Below, one piece after another: positions 11,903 to 20,561 of a stretch of 64,000 nt of DNA (its first letter is position 1; each line of letters begins with the position of its first letter). This DNA is from Acidovorax sp. (GTDB lineage: Bacteria; Pseudomonadota; Gammaproteobacteria; Burkholderiales; Burkholderiaceae_C): positions 124,001 to 188,000 of the forward strand of contig NZ_JAPUDY010000008.1 in assembly GCF_027492855.1 (NCBI RefSeq), given 5' to 3'. Made by a program: the position numbers and the translations under genes. A model generated the notes under the pieces. It saw nothing but the letters and a program-made list of their open reading frames with translations, ran no database searches and was not told where the DNA came from.

Positions 11903-13183
11903 ATGTCGATCACACCTGAACAAGCCTCCACCGAAGCGACATCCCCTGCGGTGGACCCCGTCGACGAAAACCTCGCCATCATCGCTCGCCAGGCCATCGT
12001 GGACGAGAACCGTGCCGTCTATGGCTACGAATTGTTCGACCGCTCCACCGCCTCTGACTCGCACACCGCCGCCAGCGACGCCGCGCTGCTGTTCAATGCC
12101 CTCTCCTACGCTGGCACCGAAGCCCTGGTGGGCAAAAAAACCGTCTTCATCAACTGCACGCATGACAGCCTCTCGGGCGGCCACCTGGAGCTGATCCACC
12201 CCGACAAGGTGGTGCTGGAAGTCCCGCCCCTGCCCGAAAGCGCCACACAAGCGGAGATCGAAGGCCGCATTCCCACACTCGAAGCCCTGCGCGCGCGTGG
12301 TTTCCGCCTGGCGTTCGACCAACAGGCGCTGCGCCGGTCCTACACCAGCTGGCTGCCGCTGGCCGCCTTCGTCAAGCTGGACATGCTGGCCTTCAAGCCC
12401 GAACTGGCAGCGCCGCTGGTCAAATTTGCCACCACACACAGCAAGGCCACGCTGGTCGCTGAAAAAGTGGAAACCGCCGAACAGTACGAACAGATGCGCG
12501 ATCTGGGCGTGAAGCTGTTCCAGGGCTACTGGTTCGCCCACCCCGCGCTGGTCAAGGCCACCACCATCCGCCCCTCGCAGGCCACCATCATCCAGCTCAT
12601 CAACCTGGTGCGCAAACAGGCCAGCACGGCCGAGATCGAAGACCTGCTCAAGAAAGACCCCACGCTGTCTTTCAACCTGCTGCGTTTCATCAACTCATCG
12701 GGGTTCGGCCTGTCGTGCGAGATCACCTCGTTCCGCCACGCGGTGATGATCCTGGGCCTGAAAAAGCTGTTCCGCTGGGCAGCCCTTTTGATGACCACCT
12801 CGCGCGCCGGTGGTGCGCCACCGGCCGTGGGCCAGACCGCCGTGGTGCGCGGCCGCCTGATGGAGCTGCTGGCCGCCGAGCTGCTGCCGCCCGAAGAATG
12901 CGACAACGCCTTTGTGGTGGGCGTGTTCTCGCTGCTGGACACCATGCTGGGTGTGCCGCTCGAAAAAGCCCTCGACTCCGTGGCCCTGCCCGAACCCGTG
13001 ATGGACGCCCTGCTGCGCCGCACCGGCGTGTTCGCGCCCTTCCTGGAGCTGACCATTGCCTGCGAAAGCGGCGACGAAGTGGCCTTTGCCAAAAACGCCG
13101 ATGCGCTGCACCTGTCCAACCGCCAGGTCAACTGGGCCCACCTGCAAGCCCTGACCTGGGCAGAAACTCTGAACGAAGGGTAA
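11903..13183 (+). CDS. EAL-HDOD domain signalling protein (second of a tandem pair)
   Basis: 426 residues with the same EAL-like plus HDOD layout as the gene 101 bp upstream. Matching blocks include YGYELFDRS, FINCTHDSLSGGHLEL, AEKVETAEQYEQM, LFQGYWFAHPALVK and LINLVRKQAST. The segment equivalent to DDFG reads FDQQ, so the EAL domain is also probably catalytically dead. The pair most likely arose by tandem duplication. The stop lies shortly before the convergent xerD gene. Confidence 0.88.
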   Translation: MSITPEQASTEATSPAVDPVDENLAIIARQAIVDENRAVYGYELFDRSTASDSHTAASDAALLFNALSYAGTEALVGKKTVFINCTHDSLSGGHLELIHPDKVVLEVPPLPESATQAEIEGRIPTLEALRARGFRLAFDQQALRRSYTSWLPLAAFVKLDMLAFKPELAAPLVKFATTHSKATLVAEKVETAEQYEQMRDLGVKLFQGYWFAHPALVKATTIRPSQATIIQLINLVRKQASTAEIEDLLKKDPTLSFNLLRFINSSGFGLSCEITSFRHAVMILGLKKLFRWAALLMTTSRAGGAPPAVGQTAVVRGRLMELLAAELLPPEECDNAFVVGVFSLLDTMLGVPLEKALDSVALPEPVMDALLRRTGVFAPFLELTIACESGDEVAFAKNADALHLSNRQVNWAHLQALTWAETLNEG

Positions 13184-13213
13184 TCGCAGCCCCGCGTTCA
13201 CCCGCCCCACCCG

Positions 13214-14113
13214 CTACCCGCGCGGGTGGTGGTGCGCATGCAAGGCCTTGAGCCGTTCGCGCGCCACGTGGGTGTAGATGGTGGTGGTGGAGATGTCGGC
13301 ATGCCCCAGCAGCAGCTGCACCACGCGCAGATCGGCGCCGTGGTTGAGCAGATGGGTGGCAAATGCGTGCCGCAGCGTGTGTGGCGACAGCGGCGCGGTG
13401 ATGCCCGCCACCTGCGCCCATTTTTTGACGATGACCCAGAACATCGCGCGCGTCATGCCGCTGCCGCGCTGGGTCACGAACAAATCGTCCGTCTGCTGCC
13501 CCGCCAGGATGGGGCCGCGTGCCTCCTGCAGGTAGCGCTCCAGCCAGACGCGGGCCTCTTCGCCAAAGGGCACCAGGCGCTCCTTGCTGCCCTTGCCCAT
13601 CACCCGCAGTACACCTTCGTTCAAGCCCAGTTGAAAGGTCTTGAGCGTGACCAGCTCGGTCACGCGCAGGCCGCTGGCGTACATCAGCTCCAGCATGGTG
13701 CGGTCGCGCAGGCCCAGGGGGTTGCCCAGGTCGGGCGCGTTGAGCAACGCCTCCACCTGGGCCTGTGACAAGGTTTTGGGCACGCGCAAGGGCTGGCGCG
13801 CGGCCTGCAACCGCACCGTGGGGTCGGCCGTGATGCGCCGCTCGCGCAGCGCCCAGTGAAAGTAGCGGCGCAACACCGTGAGCCGCCGGTTGGCCGAGGT
13901 GGCACGGGTCTCGCCATGGCGGGCGGCGAAGTAGGCGTTGATGTGTTGCTCCTCCGTGCCGTCGAGCGCCAGGGCGGGCGGCTGGGCGGCCAGCCACTGT
14001 GCGTACAGTGTGAGGTCCCGCCGGTACGCGGCCAGCGTGTTGCGCGAAAGGCCGTCCTCCAGCCACAGGGCATCCACAAAGGCATCGATCGCGTTCAGGC
14101 TGGTGGCAAGCAT
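13214..14113 (-). CDS. xerD: Site-specific tyrosine recombinase XerD
   Basis: Resolves chromosome dimers at dif with XerC at the septum. The 299 residues have an N-terminal SAM-like core-binding domain and a catalytic domain with the full set Arg150 (ASGLRVTEL), Lys174 (GKGSKERLVP), His245 and Arg248 (SPHTLRHAF), His271 (LLGHADIST) and Tyr280 (TIYTHV). Length and the absence of nearby phage genes argue for the housekeeping recombinase rather than a phage integrase. XerC is the alternative assignment; the LLGHADISTTTIYTHV end is more XerD-like. Confidence 0.92.
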   Translation of the reverse strand: MLATSLNAIDAFVDALWLEDGLSRNTLAAYRRDLTLYAQWLAAQPPALALDGTEEQHINAYFAARHGETRATSANRRLTVLRRYFHWALRERRITADPTVRLQAARQPLRVPKTLSQAQVEALLNAPDLGNPLGLRDRTMLELMYASGLRVTELVTLKTFQLGLNEGVLRVMGKGSKERLVPFGEEARVWLERYLQEARGPILAGQQTDDLFVTQRGSGMTRAMFWVIVKKWAQVAGITAPLSPHTLRHAFATHLLNHGADLRVVQLLLGHADISTTTIYTHVARERLKALHAHHHPRG

Positions 14114-14130
14114 ACAAAAACGATAGCACG

Positions 14131-14160
14131 TAAAAAAGCCGCCCGGTCAGGGGCGGCTTT
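14131..14160 (-). terminator. Rho-independent terminator of the Bug protein gene
   Basis: A 10-bp stem (AAAGCCGCCC with GGGCGGCTTT) and a 6-nt loop, followed on the minus strand by a run of T. It lies between the end of the Bug gene and the start of xerD. Confidence 0.85.
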
Positions 14161-14187
14161 GTAGGGTGCGAAACGCAAGCGGCGCGC

Positions 14188-15153
14188 TTACTCCAGCGAG
14201 AGCTTCTGCTTGGCCACGACGTCCTTGTACACACTGAACTCGGCCTTGATCTGCTCGGCAAACTGCTCGGGGGTGTTGCCGATCACGATCGAGCCCGTGT
14301 CTTCGATGCGCTTTTTCACGGCCGGGTCTTGCAGTGCCGTGCGCACGGCGGCGTTGATCTTGTCCACCACGTCCTTGGGCAGGCCCTTGGGGCCCAGGAT
14401 GCCGTAGTAAGCCATGCGGTTCACAGGCTCCAGGCCCAGTTCCTTGAAGGTGGGCACATTGGGCAGTGCTGCCACGCGCTGGGGCGCGGCCACCACGATA
14501 GGCACCAGGCGGTTTTCCTTGATGAAAGGAAGGGCCGAAGGCAGGTTGTCGAAAATCATCGGCACCTGGCCCGCCACCGTGTCGTTCAGCGCGGGGCCTG
14601 CGCCACGGTAGGGGATGTGCGTCACAAACAGGTTCGTGAGGCTCTTGTACAGCTCCATCTGAAGGTGGCCGATGCCGCCCGTGCCGGACGATGCGAACGA
14701 ATACTTGCCGGGCGACTTCTTGACCTCGGCCACGAACGACTTGTAGTCCTTGGCCGGGAAGCTGGGGTGCACCGCGATGATGTTGGGCGTGGCCGCGATG
14801 TTGATGATGGGCGTGAAGTCCGTCAACGGGTTGTACGGCGTCTTGGGGTTGATGGCGGGGTTGGCTGCGGTGGTGGACACCGTGGCCACGCCCAGCGTGT
14901 AGCCGTCGGGTGCCGAACGCGCGGTTTCTGACGCGCCCACAATACCGCCGCCACCGGACTTGTTCTCCACGATGACGTTCTGGCCCAGGGCCTTGCCCAG
15001 GGGGTCGGCGATCACGCGCGCAATGATGTCGGTGGTGCCGCCGGGTGCAAAAGGCACCTGCAGCTTGATCACCTTGTTGGGGTAGCCCTGGGCGGCAGCG
15101 GTACCTGCGGCGGCAGCCAGTGCGGTCAGCGCGAGCCATTGACGACGATGCAT
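14188..15153 (-). CDS. Bug family tripartite tricarboxylate transporter substrate-binding protein
   Basis: A 321-residue periplasmic binding protein with an N-terminal Sec signal ([20 protein letters not shown]) and the family start [16 protein letters not shown]. Bug (TctC-like) proteins bind small carboxylates or related molecules and are greatly expanded in Comamonadaceae and Bordetella, often as orphans without membrane partners, as here. A GGAGA Shine-Dalgarno supports the start at 15153. The ligand cannot be told from sequence. Confidence 0.92.
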   Translation of the reverse strand: MHRRQWLALTALAAAAGTAAAQGYPNKVIKLQVPFAPGGTTDIIARVIADPLGKALGQNVIVENKSGGGGIVGASETARSAPDGYTLGVATVSTTAANPAINPKTPYNPLTDFTPIINIAATPNIIAVHPSFPAKDYKSFVAEVKKSPGKYSFASSGTGGIGHLQMELYKSLTNLFVTHIPYRGAGPALNDTVAGQVPMIFDNLPSALPFIKENRLVPIVVAAPQRVAALPNVPTFKELGLEPVNRMAYYGILGPKGLPKDVVDKINAAVRTALQDPAVKKRIEDTGSIVIGNTPEQFAEQIKAEFSVYKDVVAKQKLSLE

Positions 15154-15278
15154 TGAGTTCTCCTTCATACGGGTGACAAACAGCGCCGATGGTATGCGCA
15201 ATGGGCGGCAACCCACCCTGCGGATTCCACATAAGGGCTAACCCGAACGACTTGACGCACATCCAGTATTCTTGGCAT

Positions 15279-16184
15279 GTGAACTACGTCCAGCTCCTGC
15301 TCCCCGATTTCTCGCTCATCCTGTGCGGCTACCTCATCTGCCGCTACACCGCCCTCAACCGCTCGGTCTGGCAGCCGGTGGAAAGCCTGGTCTATTACCT
15401 GCTCTTTCCGGTGCTGCTGTTCCAGTCCATCGTCAAAAGCCCGATGGACGTGAGCGCCGCCTCGGGGCTGATTGCCGCGGGCATGTTGTCGGGCGTGATC
15501 GGCATTGCGCTGGCCTACAGCCTGCCTTACTGGCCCTGGCTGGGCAAGCGCCTGGATGTGCGCGACCATGCCGCCAGCGCACAGGTGGCGTTCCGCTTCA
15601 ACTCCTTCATTGGCCTTGCGATTGCCGAACGGCTGGCGGGCACACAAGGCCTCTTGATGATTGCCGTGCTGATCGGTGTGTGTGTGCCCCTGTTCAACGT
15701 GGCGGCAGTGTGGCCCATGGCGCGGCACGGCCACCACAGCTTTGCGCGCGAGCTGATTCGCAACCCGCTGATCATCGCCACCGCATCGGGCCTGGCGGCC
15801 AATCTGCTGGGTTTTCAGATACCGGAATGGGCCGTGCCCACGGTCAGCCGCATCAGCTCGGCGTCGCTGGCGCTGGGGCTGATGGCCGCCGGGGCCGGGC
15901 TGCAGTTTGGCCTGCTCACGCGGGGCAAGGCGCTGAGCGTGTCGGTGCTGGCCATCCGCCACCTGGTGCAGCCCCTGCTGGCGTTCGCGCTGGCGCGGCT
16001 CTTTGGGCTGGACGCTCTGCAGACCACGGTGCTGCTGGCCTTCTCGGCCCTGCCCACCGCCTCGACCTGCTATGTGCTGGCGGCCCGCATGGGCTACAAC
16101 GGGCCCTATGTGGCCGGGCTGGTGACTCTGTCTACCCTGCTGGGCATGCTGAGCTTGCCTTTTGCATTGGGGTTTTTGCGATGA
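15279..16184 (+). CDS. AEC (auxin efflux carrier) family transporter
   Basis: A 301-residue integral membrane protein with about ten predicted helices, fitting the AEC family (YfdV/MdcF-like). Diagnostic parts are LILCGYLICRYT near the start, the AFRFNSFIGLA segment and a C-terminal half beginning LIIATASGLAANLLGF. Substrates of characterised members are malonate or other organic acids, but the substrate here is unknown. GTG 15279 is chosen as start because it gives the usual family N-terminus. Its stop overlaps the next ATG by 4 bp. Confidence 0.9.
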   Translation: MNYVQLLLPDFSLILCGYLICRYTALNRSVWQPVESLVYYLLFPVLLFQSIVKSPMDVSAASGLIAAGMLSGVIGIALAYSLPYWPWLGKRLDVRDHAASAQVAFRFNSFIGLAIAERLAGTQGLLMIAVLIGVCVPLFNVAAVWPMARHGHHSFARELIRNPLIIATASGLAANLLGFQIPEWAVPTVSRISSASLALGLMAAGAGLQFGLLTRGKALSVSVLAIRHLVQPLLAFALARLFGLDALQTTVLLAFSALPTASTCYVLAARMGYNGPYVAGLVTLSTLLGMLSLPFALGFLR

Positions 16185-16843
16185 GAAGCACACCGCCCCT
16201 GCAACACCGCCGTCGCCTGCTGTTGCTGATGCCGCTGGCAGCCAGCCTGGCGCCGCTGGCCGCCTGCGGCCGCAAGCCCGTGCATGCCCAGGCCGTGCCG
16301 CCCGGCGCCACGGTGCTGGCGCTGGGCGATTCGCTCACCTCGGGCGTGGGCGCCTCGGCCGACACGGCCTACCCCGCCGTGCTGCAGCGGCTGACGGGCT
16401 GGGAGGTGGTCAACGGCGGTGTCTCGGGCGACACCTCGGCCCAGGCGCTGGATCGCCTCTCGGGCCTGCTGCAAAAACACCGGCCCGCGCTGGTGATCGT
16501 GAGCATCGGCGGCAACGACTTTCTGCGCCGCCAGAACACCGCAGCCACCCGCGCCAACATCCTGAGCATCTGCGCCCAGGCACGCACCAGCGGCGCCCAG
16601 GTGCTGCTGGTGGCCGTGCCCGAGCTGTCGCTGATGGCCGCCGTAGGCAAGCTGAACGACCATGCGCTGTACGAAGAGATCGCCGACGAGTTGAAGCTGC
16701 CGCTGCATGCCAACGGCTGGTCCAGTGTGCTGGCCGATGCCAGCCTGCGCTCCGACCAGATCCATGCCAATGCCGCAGGGTATGCGCGGTTCGCACAAGG
16801 GCTGGTGGACACGCTCAAGGACACCGGGCTGCTTGCACGGTAG
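16181..16843 (+). CDS. GDSL-type esterase/arylesterase lipoprotein (TesA-like)
   Basis: A 220-residue SGNH hydrolase. The nucleophile Ser51 lies in LALGDSLTSG, block III is SIGGND, and the catalytic Asp192/His195 lie in SDQIHANAAGY. The N-terminus has an Arg-rich start and a lipobox LAAC with Cys29, so it is probably exported and lipidated. Family members hydrolyse aryl esters or acyl-thioesters. It overlaps the AEC gene by ATGA, indicating translational coupling. The stop is just before an intergenic palindromic repeat. Confidence 0.92.
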   Translation: MRSTPPLQHRRRLLLLMPLAASLAPLAACGRKPVHAQAVPPGATVLALGDSLTSGVGASADTAYPAVLQRLTGWEVVNGGVSGDTSAQALDRLSGLLQKHRPALVIVSIGGNDFLRRQNTAATRANILSICAQARTSGAQVLLVAVPELSLMAAVGKLNDHALYEEIADELKLPLHANGWSSVLADASLRSDQIHANAAGYARFAQGLVDTLKDTGLLAR

Positions 16844-16851
16844 CCGCCTCT

Positions 16852-16906
16852 ATCACTATATTTTTGATAGCTGCTTGCGCTTATGTATCAAGCGCTAGGC
16901 GCCAAT
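16852..16906 (+). repeat. Dispersed palindromic element, copy 3 (intergenic, supplies the queG stop codon)
   Basis: About 55 bp, forward orientation: TTTTTGATAGCTGCTTGCGC, a short spacer, then AAGCGCTAGGCGCC. It lies between the ends of the convergent GDSL esterase and queG genes. The CTA in its right arm, read on the minus strand, is the TAG stop of queG. Confidence 0.9.
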
Positions 16907-17986
16907 TTCACTCAAACCCAGCGCCCAGGCCACATGCTCGCGCACCAGCGGGCTGTCGTCCTCGGCACGCGACTGCAGGGCGGCGCGCAGCGCATCGTCA
17001 CCCGTGGCCGCAAGCGCGTTGCCCAGCGCCACGGCCACGTTGCGCAGCCAGCGCTCGTGGCCAATGCGGCGGATGGGGCCACCCTCGGTCATGCGCAGAA
17101 AAGTGGCTTCATCCCACGCAAACAGGTGCGTGAGCTGCTGGCCCGACAAGCCCTTGCGCTCATCAAAATCCGGCAGTCGGCTGACCTGGGCGAATTTGTT
17201 CCAGGGGCAGATGAGCTGGCAGTCATCGCAGCCGTAGATGCGGTTGCCCAGCAGGGGCCGCAGCTCCAGCGGGATGGGCCCCGCATGCTCGATGGTGAGG
17301 TACGAGATGCAGCGCCGCGCGTCGATGCGGTGCGGCGCAATGATGGCCTGCGTGGGACACACGTCGATACAGGCGCTGCAACTGCCGCAGTGCGCGGTGA
17401 CGGGCTCGCTGGCGGGCAGCGCCATGTCCACGTAGATTTCGCCCAAAAAGAACATCGACCCCGCCTCGCGGTTCAGCACCAGCGTGTGCTTGCCGCGCCA
17501 GCCCTGGCCGCTGCGCGCGGCCAGTTCGGCCTCCAGCACCGGGGCAGAATCGGTGAACACGCGGTGGCCGAAGGGGCCAATGGCCTCGGCGATCCGGTCG
17601 CTCAACTTTTGCAGCCGCGCGCGCAGCACCTTGTGGTAGTCGCGCCCTCTGGCATACACCGACACGATGGCCTCGTGTGGCCGCGCAAGCCGCGCCAGCT
17701 CGTGCGCCTGCCAGCCTTGCTCGGTGCCCTGGCCCGTGTCCCTGGGCAAATAATCCATGCGCGCCGTGATCACGCTCACCGTGCCGGGCACCAGCTCGGC
17801 CGGGCGGGCGCGTTTGAGGCCATGCGATGCCATGTAATGCATCTCGCCATGGAACCCCTGCGCCAGCCAGGCCGAAAGACCGGGCTCTGCGGCGGACAAG
17901 TCCACCCCCGCCACGCCGATTTGGGAAAATCCCAGCTCGCGGGCCCACTCCTGCATTTGAGGAACGAGTTGACTGTTGCACCACAT
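16895..17986 (-). CDS. queG: Epoxyqueuosine reductase
   Basis: Reduces epoxyqueuosine to queuosine in tRNA, the last step of queuosine synthesis, using cobalamin and two [4Fe-4S] clusters. The 363-residue protein has the ferredoxin-like cluster motifs Cys200/203/206/210 (CGSCSACIDVCP) and Cys253/256/260 (CDDCQLICP), as well as the RDYHKVLRARL and GRGRDYHK region typical of the family. The start is taken at ATG 17986; it overlaps the proposed start of divergent tsaE by 18 bp. The last codons and the stop come from a palindromic repeat. Confidence 0.95.
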   Translation of the reverse strand: MWCNSQLVPQMQEWARELGFSQIGVAGVDLSAAEPGLSAWLAQGFHGEMHYMASHGLKRARPAELVPGTVSVITARMDYLPRDTGQGTEQGWQAHELARLARPHEAIVSVYARGRDYHKVLRARLQKLSDRIAEAIGPFGHRVFTDSAPVLEAELAARSGQGWRGKHTLVLNREAGSMFFLGEIYVDMALPASEPVTAHCGSCSACIDVCPTQAIIAPHRIDARRCISYLTIEHAGPIPLELRPLLGNRIYGCDDCQLICPWNKFAQVSRLPDFDERKGLSGQQLTHLFAWDEATFLRMTEGGPIRRIGHERWLRNVAVALGNALAATGDDALRAALQSRAEDDSPLVREHVAWALGLSEIGA

Positions 17987-18490
17987 ACCGGCCAGATTGT
18001 AGAAAGCGGCGACGCCACCGCAGGCCCAATCACGCGCCATTTCACCTGGCACAGCGAAGAAGACACCGCCGCCTTTGCCCAGCAACTGGCCCGCCAACCG
18101 CTCTTGGCCAACGCCTACCTGACCCTGCACGGCGACCTGGGCGCCGGCAAAACCACGCTGGTGCGCCACCTGCTGCGCGCCCTGGGTGTGCAAGGCCGCA
18201 TCAAGAGCCCCACCTATGCCGTGGTCGAGCCCCACGAGGCGCCCGCAGGGCTGGCGATCTGGCACTTTGACTTCTACCGCTTCGACGATCCGCGCGAGTG
18301 GGAAGACGCGGGTTTTAGAGACATTTTTGCCAACCAGGGCCTCAAGGTGGCAGAATGGCCGGAAAAGGCCGCAACGCTGACCCCGCTTGCGGACCTTGCT
18401 ATCCACATTGAAGCAATAGACGACACCGAAAGGAAAGTCACGCTGCACGCCCACACCCCCAGAGGGCGCAGCCTGCTGCAAGGACTCTGA
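17969..18490 (+). CDS. tsaE: tRNA threonylcarbamoyladenosine synthesis ATPase TsaE
   Basis: A small P-loop ATPase needed with TsaB and TsaD for the t6A modification of tRNAs. Walker A is GDLGAGKTTL with Lys61, followed by the family motif KSPTYAVVEPHE and DFYRFDDPREWEDAGF. TTG 17969 is proposed as start because it is preceded by GAGGAA and no ATG is available; this gives 173 residues, slightly longer than the usual 150-160. It is followed by amiC, a conserved pairing. Confidence 0.93.
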   Translation: MTVAPHTGQIVESGDATAGPITRHFTWHSEEDTAAFAQQLARQPLLANAYLTLHGDLGAGKTTLVRHLLRALGVQGRIKSPTYAVVEPHEAPAGLAIWHFDFYRFDDPREWEDAGFRDIFANQGLKVAEWPEKAATLTPLADLAIHIEAIDDTERKVTLHAHTPRGRSLLQGL

Positions 18491-18496
18491 GACGCT

Positions 18497-19927
18497 GTGA
18501 ACGCACCCGACACGCCCGCCCACCCCGCCAGAACGCCATCGCGCCGCGCTGTGCTGCAGGCGGGCAGCCTGGTGCTGCTGCTGGGCACGCAGCAGATCGC
18601 AAGGGGCGCCACCATCCTGGCGGTGCGCGTGTGGCCCGCGCCCGAATATTCACGCGTAACCATCGAGTCCGACGGCGCGCTGGTGGCCAAGCAGTTCTTC
18701 GTGACCACGCCGCCGCGCCTGGCGGTGGACATCGAAGGCATCGACCTCAGCCCCGCGCTGCGCGAGCTGGTGGCCAAGGTCAAGCCCGACGACCCCAACA
18801 TCGCAGGCATCCGCGTGGGCCAGAACGCGCCCGGCGTGGTGCGCCTGGTGGTGGACTTGAAACAGGCCGCCATGCCCCAGGTGTTCACCCTGCCCCCGGT
18901 GGCGGCCTACCAGCACCGGTTGGTGTTCGACCTGTACCCCGAAGCGCCGGTGGACCCATTGGAGGCCCTGATCGCCGAACGCCTGCGGGATGCGCCTTCT
19001 GCACCTTCAACGCCTTCAGTGCCCCCTGCCCGCACAACCCCGGCCGTGGCGGCCCGCACACCAGCGCCCGCGCCCATACATCCCGGTGCCGACCCGCTGG
19101 GTGACCTGATCGCGCAGCGCGCCGCCGACGCGATAGCCGCCGCGCCCGCGCCTGCCCCAGCAGCCCCCGCCCGCCCCGGCAACCGCGCCACGGCCACCGA
19201 AACCGACCGCATCATCATCGTGGCGCTGGACCCCGGCCACGGCGGCGAAGACCCCGGCGCCATCGGCCCCGCAGGCACCCGCGAGAAAGACGTGGTGCTG
19301 CGCGTGGCCCACCTGCTGCGCGACCGCATCAACGCCACCACCGTGGGCGGCAACCCCATGCGCGCCTACCTCACGCGCGACGGCGACTACTTTGTGCCGC
19401 TGGGCGTGCGCGTGCAAAAGGCCCGCCGCGTGCAGGCCGACCTGTTCGTGAGCATCCACGCCGACGCCTTCACCACCCCGGCCGCGCGCGGCGCCAGCGT
19501 GTTCGCGCTCAGCCAGAGCGGCGCCTCCAGCACCGCCGCGCGCTGGCTGGCCAACAAAGAGAACCAGGCCGACCTGGTGGGTGGGATCAACGTGCAGTCC
19601 AAAGACCAGGCCGTGCAGCGCGCGCTGCTGGACATGAGCACCACCGCGCAGATCAACGACAGCCTCAAGCTCGGCTCCGTGCTGCTGGGCGAGATCGGCG
19701 GCATGGCCAAGCTGCACAAGCCGCGTGTGGAGCAAGCGGGTTTTGCCGTGCTCAAGGCGCCCGACATTCCGAGCGTGCTGGTCGAAACCGCCTTCATCAG
19801 CAACCCCGAGGAAGAGCGGCGCCTGCGCAGCAGCGCCTACCAAGAGCAACTGGCCGATGCGCTGATGCGCGGCATCACGCGCTACTTCGCCAAGAACCCG
19901 CCGCTGGCGCGCAGCCGCTCGGTGTAG
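18497..19927 (+). CDS. amiC: N-acetylmuramoyl-L-alanine amidase AmiC-type
   Basis: A periplasmic zinc amidase that cleaves the peptide stem from peptidoglycan during daughter-cell separation. 476 residues from GTG 18497. The N-terminus SRRAVLQAG with a hydrophobic stretch is a twin-arginine signal. An AMIN domain (about residues 40-140) is followed by an Ala/Pro-rich linker and an Amidase_3 domain with zinc ligands His248 (DPGHGGED), a Glu in GTREKD and His321 (SIHADAF), plus catalytic Glu430 (VLVETAF). It starts 6 bp after tsaE. Confidence 0.95.
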   Translation: MNAPDTPAHPARTPSRRAVLQAGSLVLLLGTQQIARGATILAVRVWPAPEYSRVTIESDGALVAKQFFVTTPPRLAVDIEGIDLSPALRELVAKVKPDDPNIAGIRVGQNAPGVVRLVVDLKQAAMPQVFTLPPVAAYQHRLVFDLYPEAPVDPLEALIAERLRDAPSAPSTPSVPPARTTPAVAARTPAPAPIHPGADPLGDLIAQRAADAIAAAPAPAPAAPARPGNRATATETDRIIIVALDPGHGGEDPGAIGPAGTREKDVVLRVAHLLRDRINATTVGGNPMRAYLTRDGDYFVPLGVRVQKARRVQADLFVSIHADAFTTPAARGASVFALSQSGASSTAARWLANKENQADLVGGINVQSKDQAVQRALLDMSTTAQINDSLKLGSVLLGEIGGMAKLHKPRVEQAGFAVLKAPDIPSVLVETAFISNPEEERRLRSSAYQEQLADALMRGITRYFAKNPPLARSRSV

Positions 19928-20024
19928 AGCGGCCTCTGCCTGCCTGCGTGGTTCCCTGCCTTGCGCAGGCCGCCAAGTGGGCGCACAGTAGGCGACGAAC
20001 GATAGTGACCCAAGGAGACAAACC

Positions 20025-20360
20025 ATGGCACTGCCCCACGCCCAATCCGGCCAAATCGTCAGCGTGCGCCCCCTGGGCGAGCGCCTGCCCGAAGCCATCA
20101 CCACCGCCATCCTGAAAGCAGGCCAGCTCGAAGTCATCCGCGTCGTCCTGCCCGTTGGCAAATCCCTGAAAGAGCACCAAACGCCGGGCGAAGCCACCGT
20201 GCAATGCATCGAAGGCGTGGTGGAGTTCGCCAGCGATGGCGTGGTGCAGCAGTTGCACCCCGGCGACTTCGTGCACCTGGCGCCACGCGCGCTGCATGCG
20301 ATCACGGCCGTGCAGCCCGCCTCGCTGCTGCTCACGCTGTGCCTGCAGCCTGGGGAATAG
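20025..20360 (+). CDS. Small cupin-domain protein
   Basis: A 111-residue single-domain cupin: LPVGKSLKEHQTPGEATVQCIEG carries cupin motif 1 with one His and one Glu, and LHPGDFVHLAPRALHAI resembles motif 2. Such proteins bind a metal and have varied or unknown roles. A clear Shine-Dalgarno (AAGGAG) precedes the ATG. No partner gene indicates its function. Confidence 0.85.
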   Translation: MALPHAQSGQIVSVRPLGERLPEAITTAILKAGQLEVIRVVLPVGKSLKEHQTPGEATVQCIEGVVEFASDGVVQQLHPGDFVHLAPRALHAITAVQPASLLLTLCLQPGE

Positions 20361-20405
20361 CGCTGAGGGCTCAACGCTGAAGGCTGAGAGTGCCGAGCGC
20401 TGAAA
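20361..20405. repeat. Short imperfect direct repeats after the cupin gene
   Basis: Units resembling GCTGAGGGCT, CGCTGAAGGCT and GCGCTGAAAC follow each other after the cupin stop. No function can be assigned. Confidence 0.4.
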
Positions 20406-20487
20406 CGGGGGCATGTCGCCAGTGCCCTCATGGGGCATGAGATCGGCGAAGACCGCGACCAGCGCCGCCGCTACCGCCGTTGATTTC

Positions 20488-20550
20488 AAAAGAAATAAGC
20501 CTCTAGCGCCCATTCATCAAGCGCTAGAAGCTCCTATTTTTATAGCATCA
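20488..20550 (-). repeat. Dispersed palindromic element, copy 4 (intergenic)
   Basis: About 60 bp between the cupin gene and the end of the dedA gene, reverse orientation: AAGCCTCTAGCGCC, then TCAAGCGCTAGAAGCTC and TTTTTATAGCA. The core pair TCTAGCGC/GCGCTAGA is a near-perfect palindrome. Confidence 0.9.
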
Positions 20551-20561
20551 ACAGGAAAATT

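Noticed and set aside
13214-14113. XerD-like recombinase as a mark of a prophage or genomic island
   Set aside because: It has the length and motifs of the housekeeping Xer protein and no phage or transfer genes nearby.
16883-17968. An in-frame upstream extension of tsaE through the antisense of queG
   Set aside because: The extra sequence has no TsaE homology; the domain begins only after the TTG at 17969.
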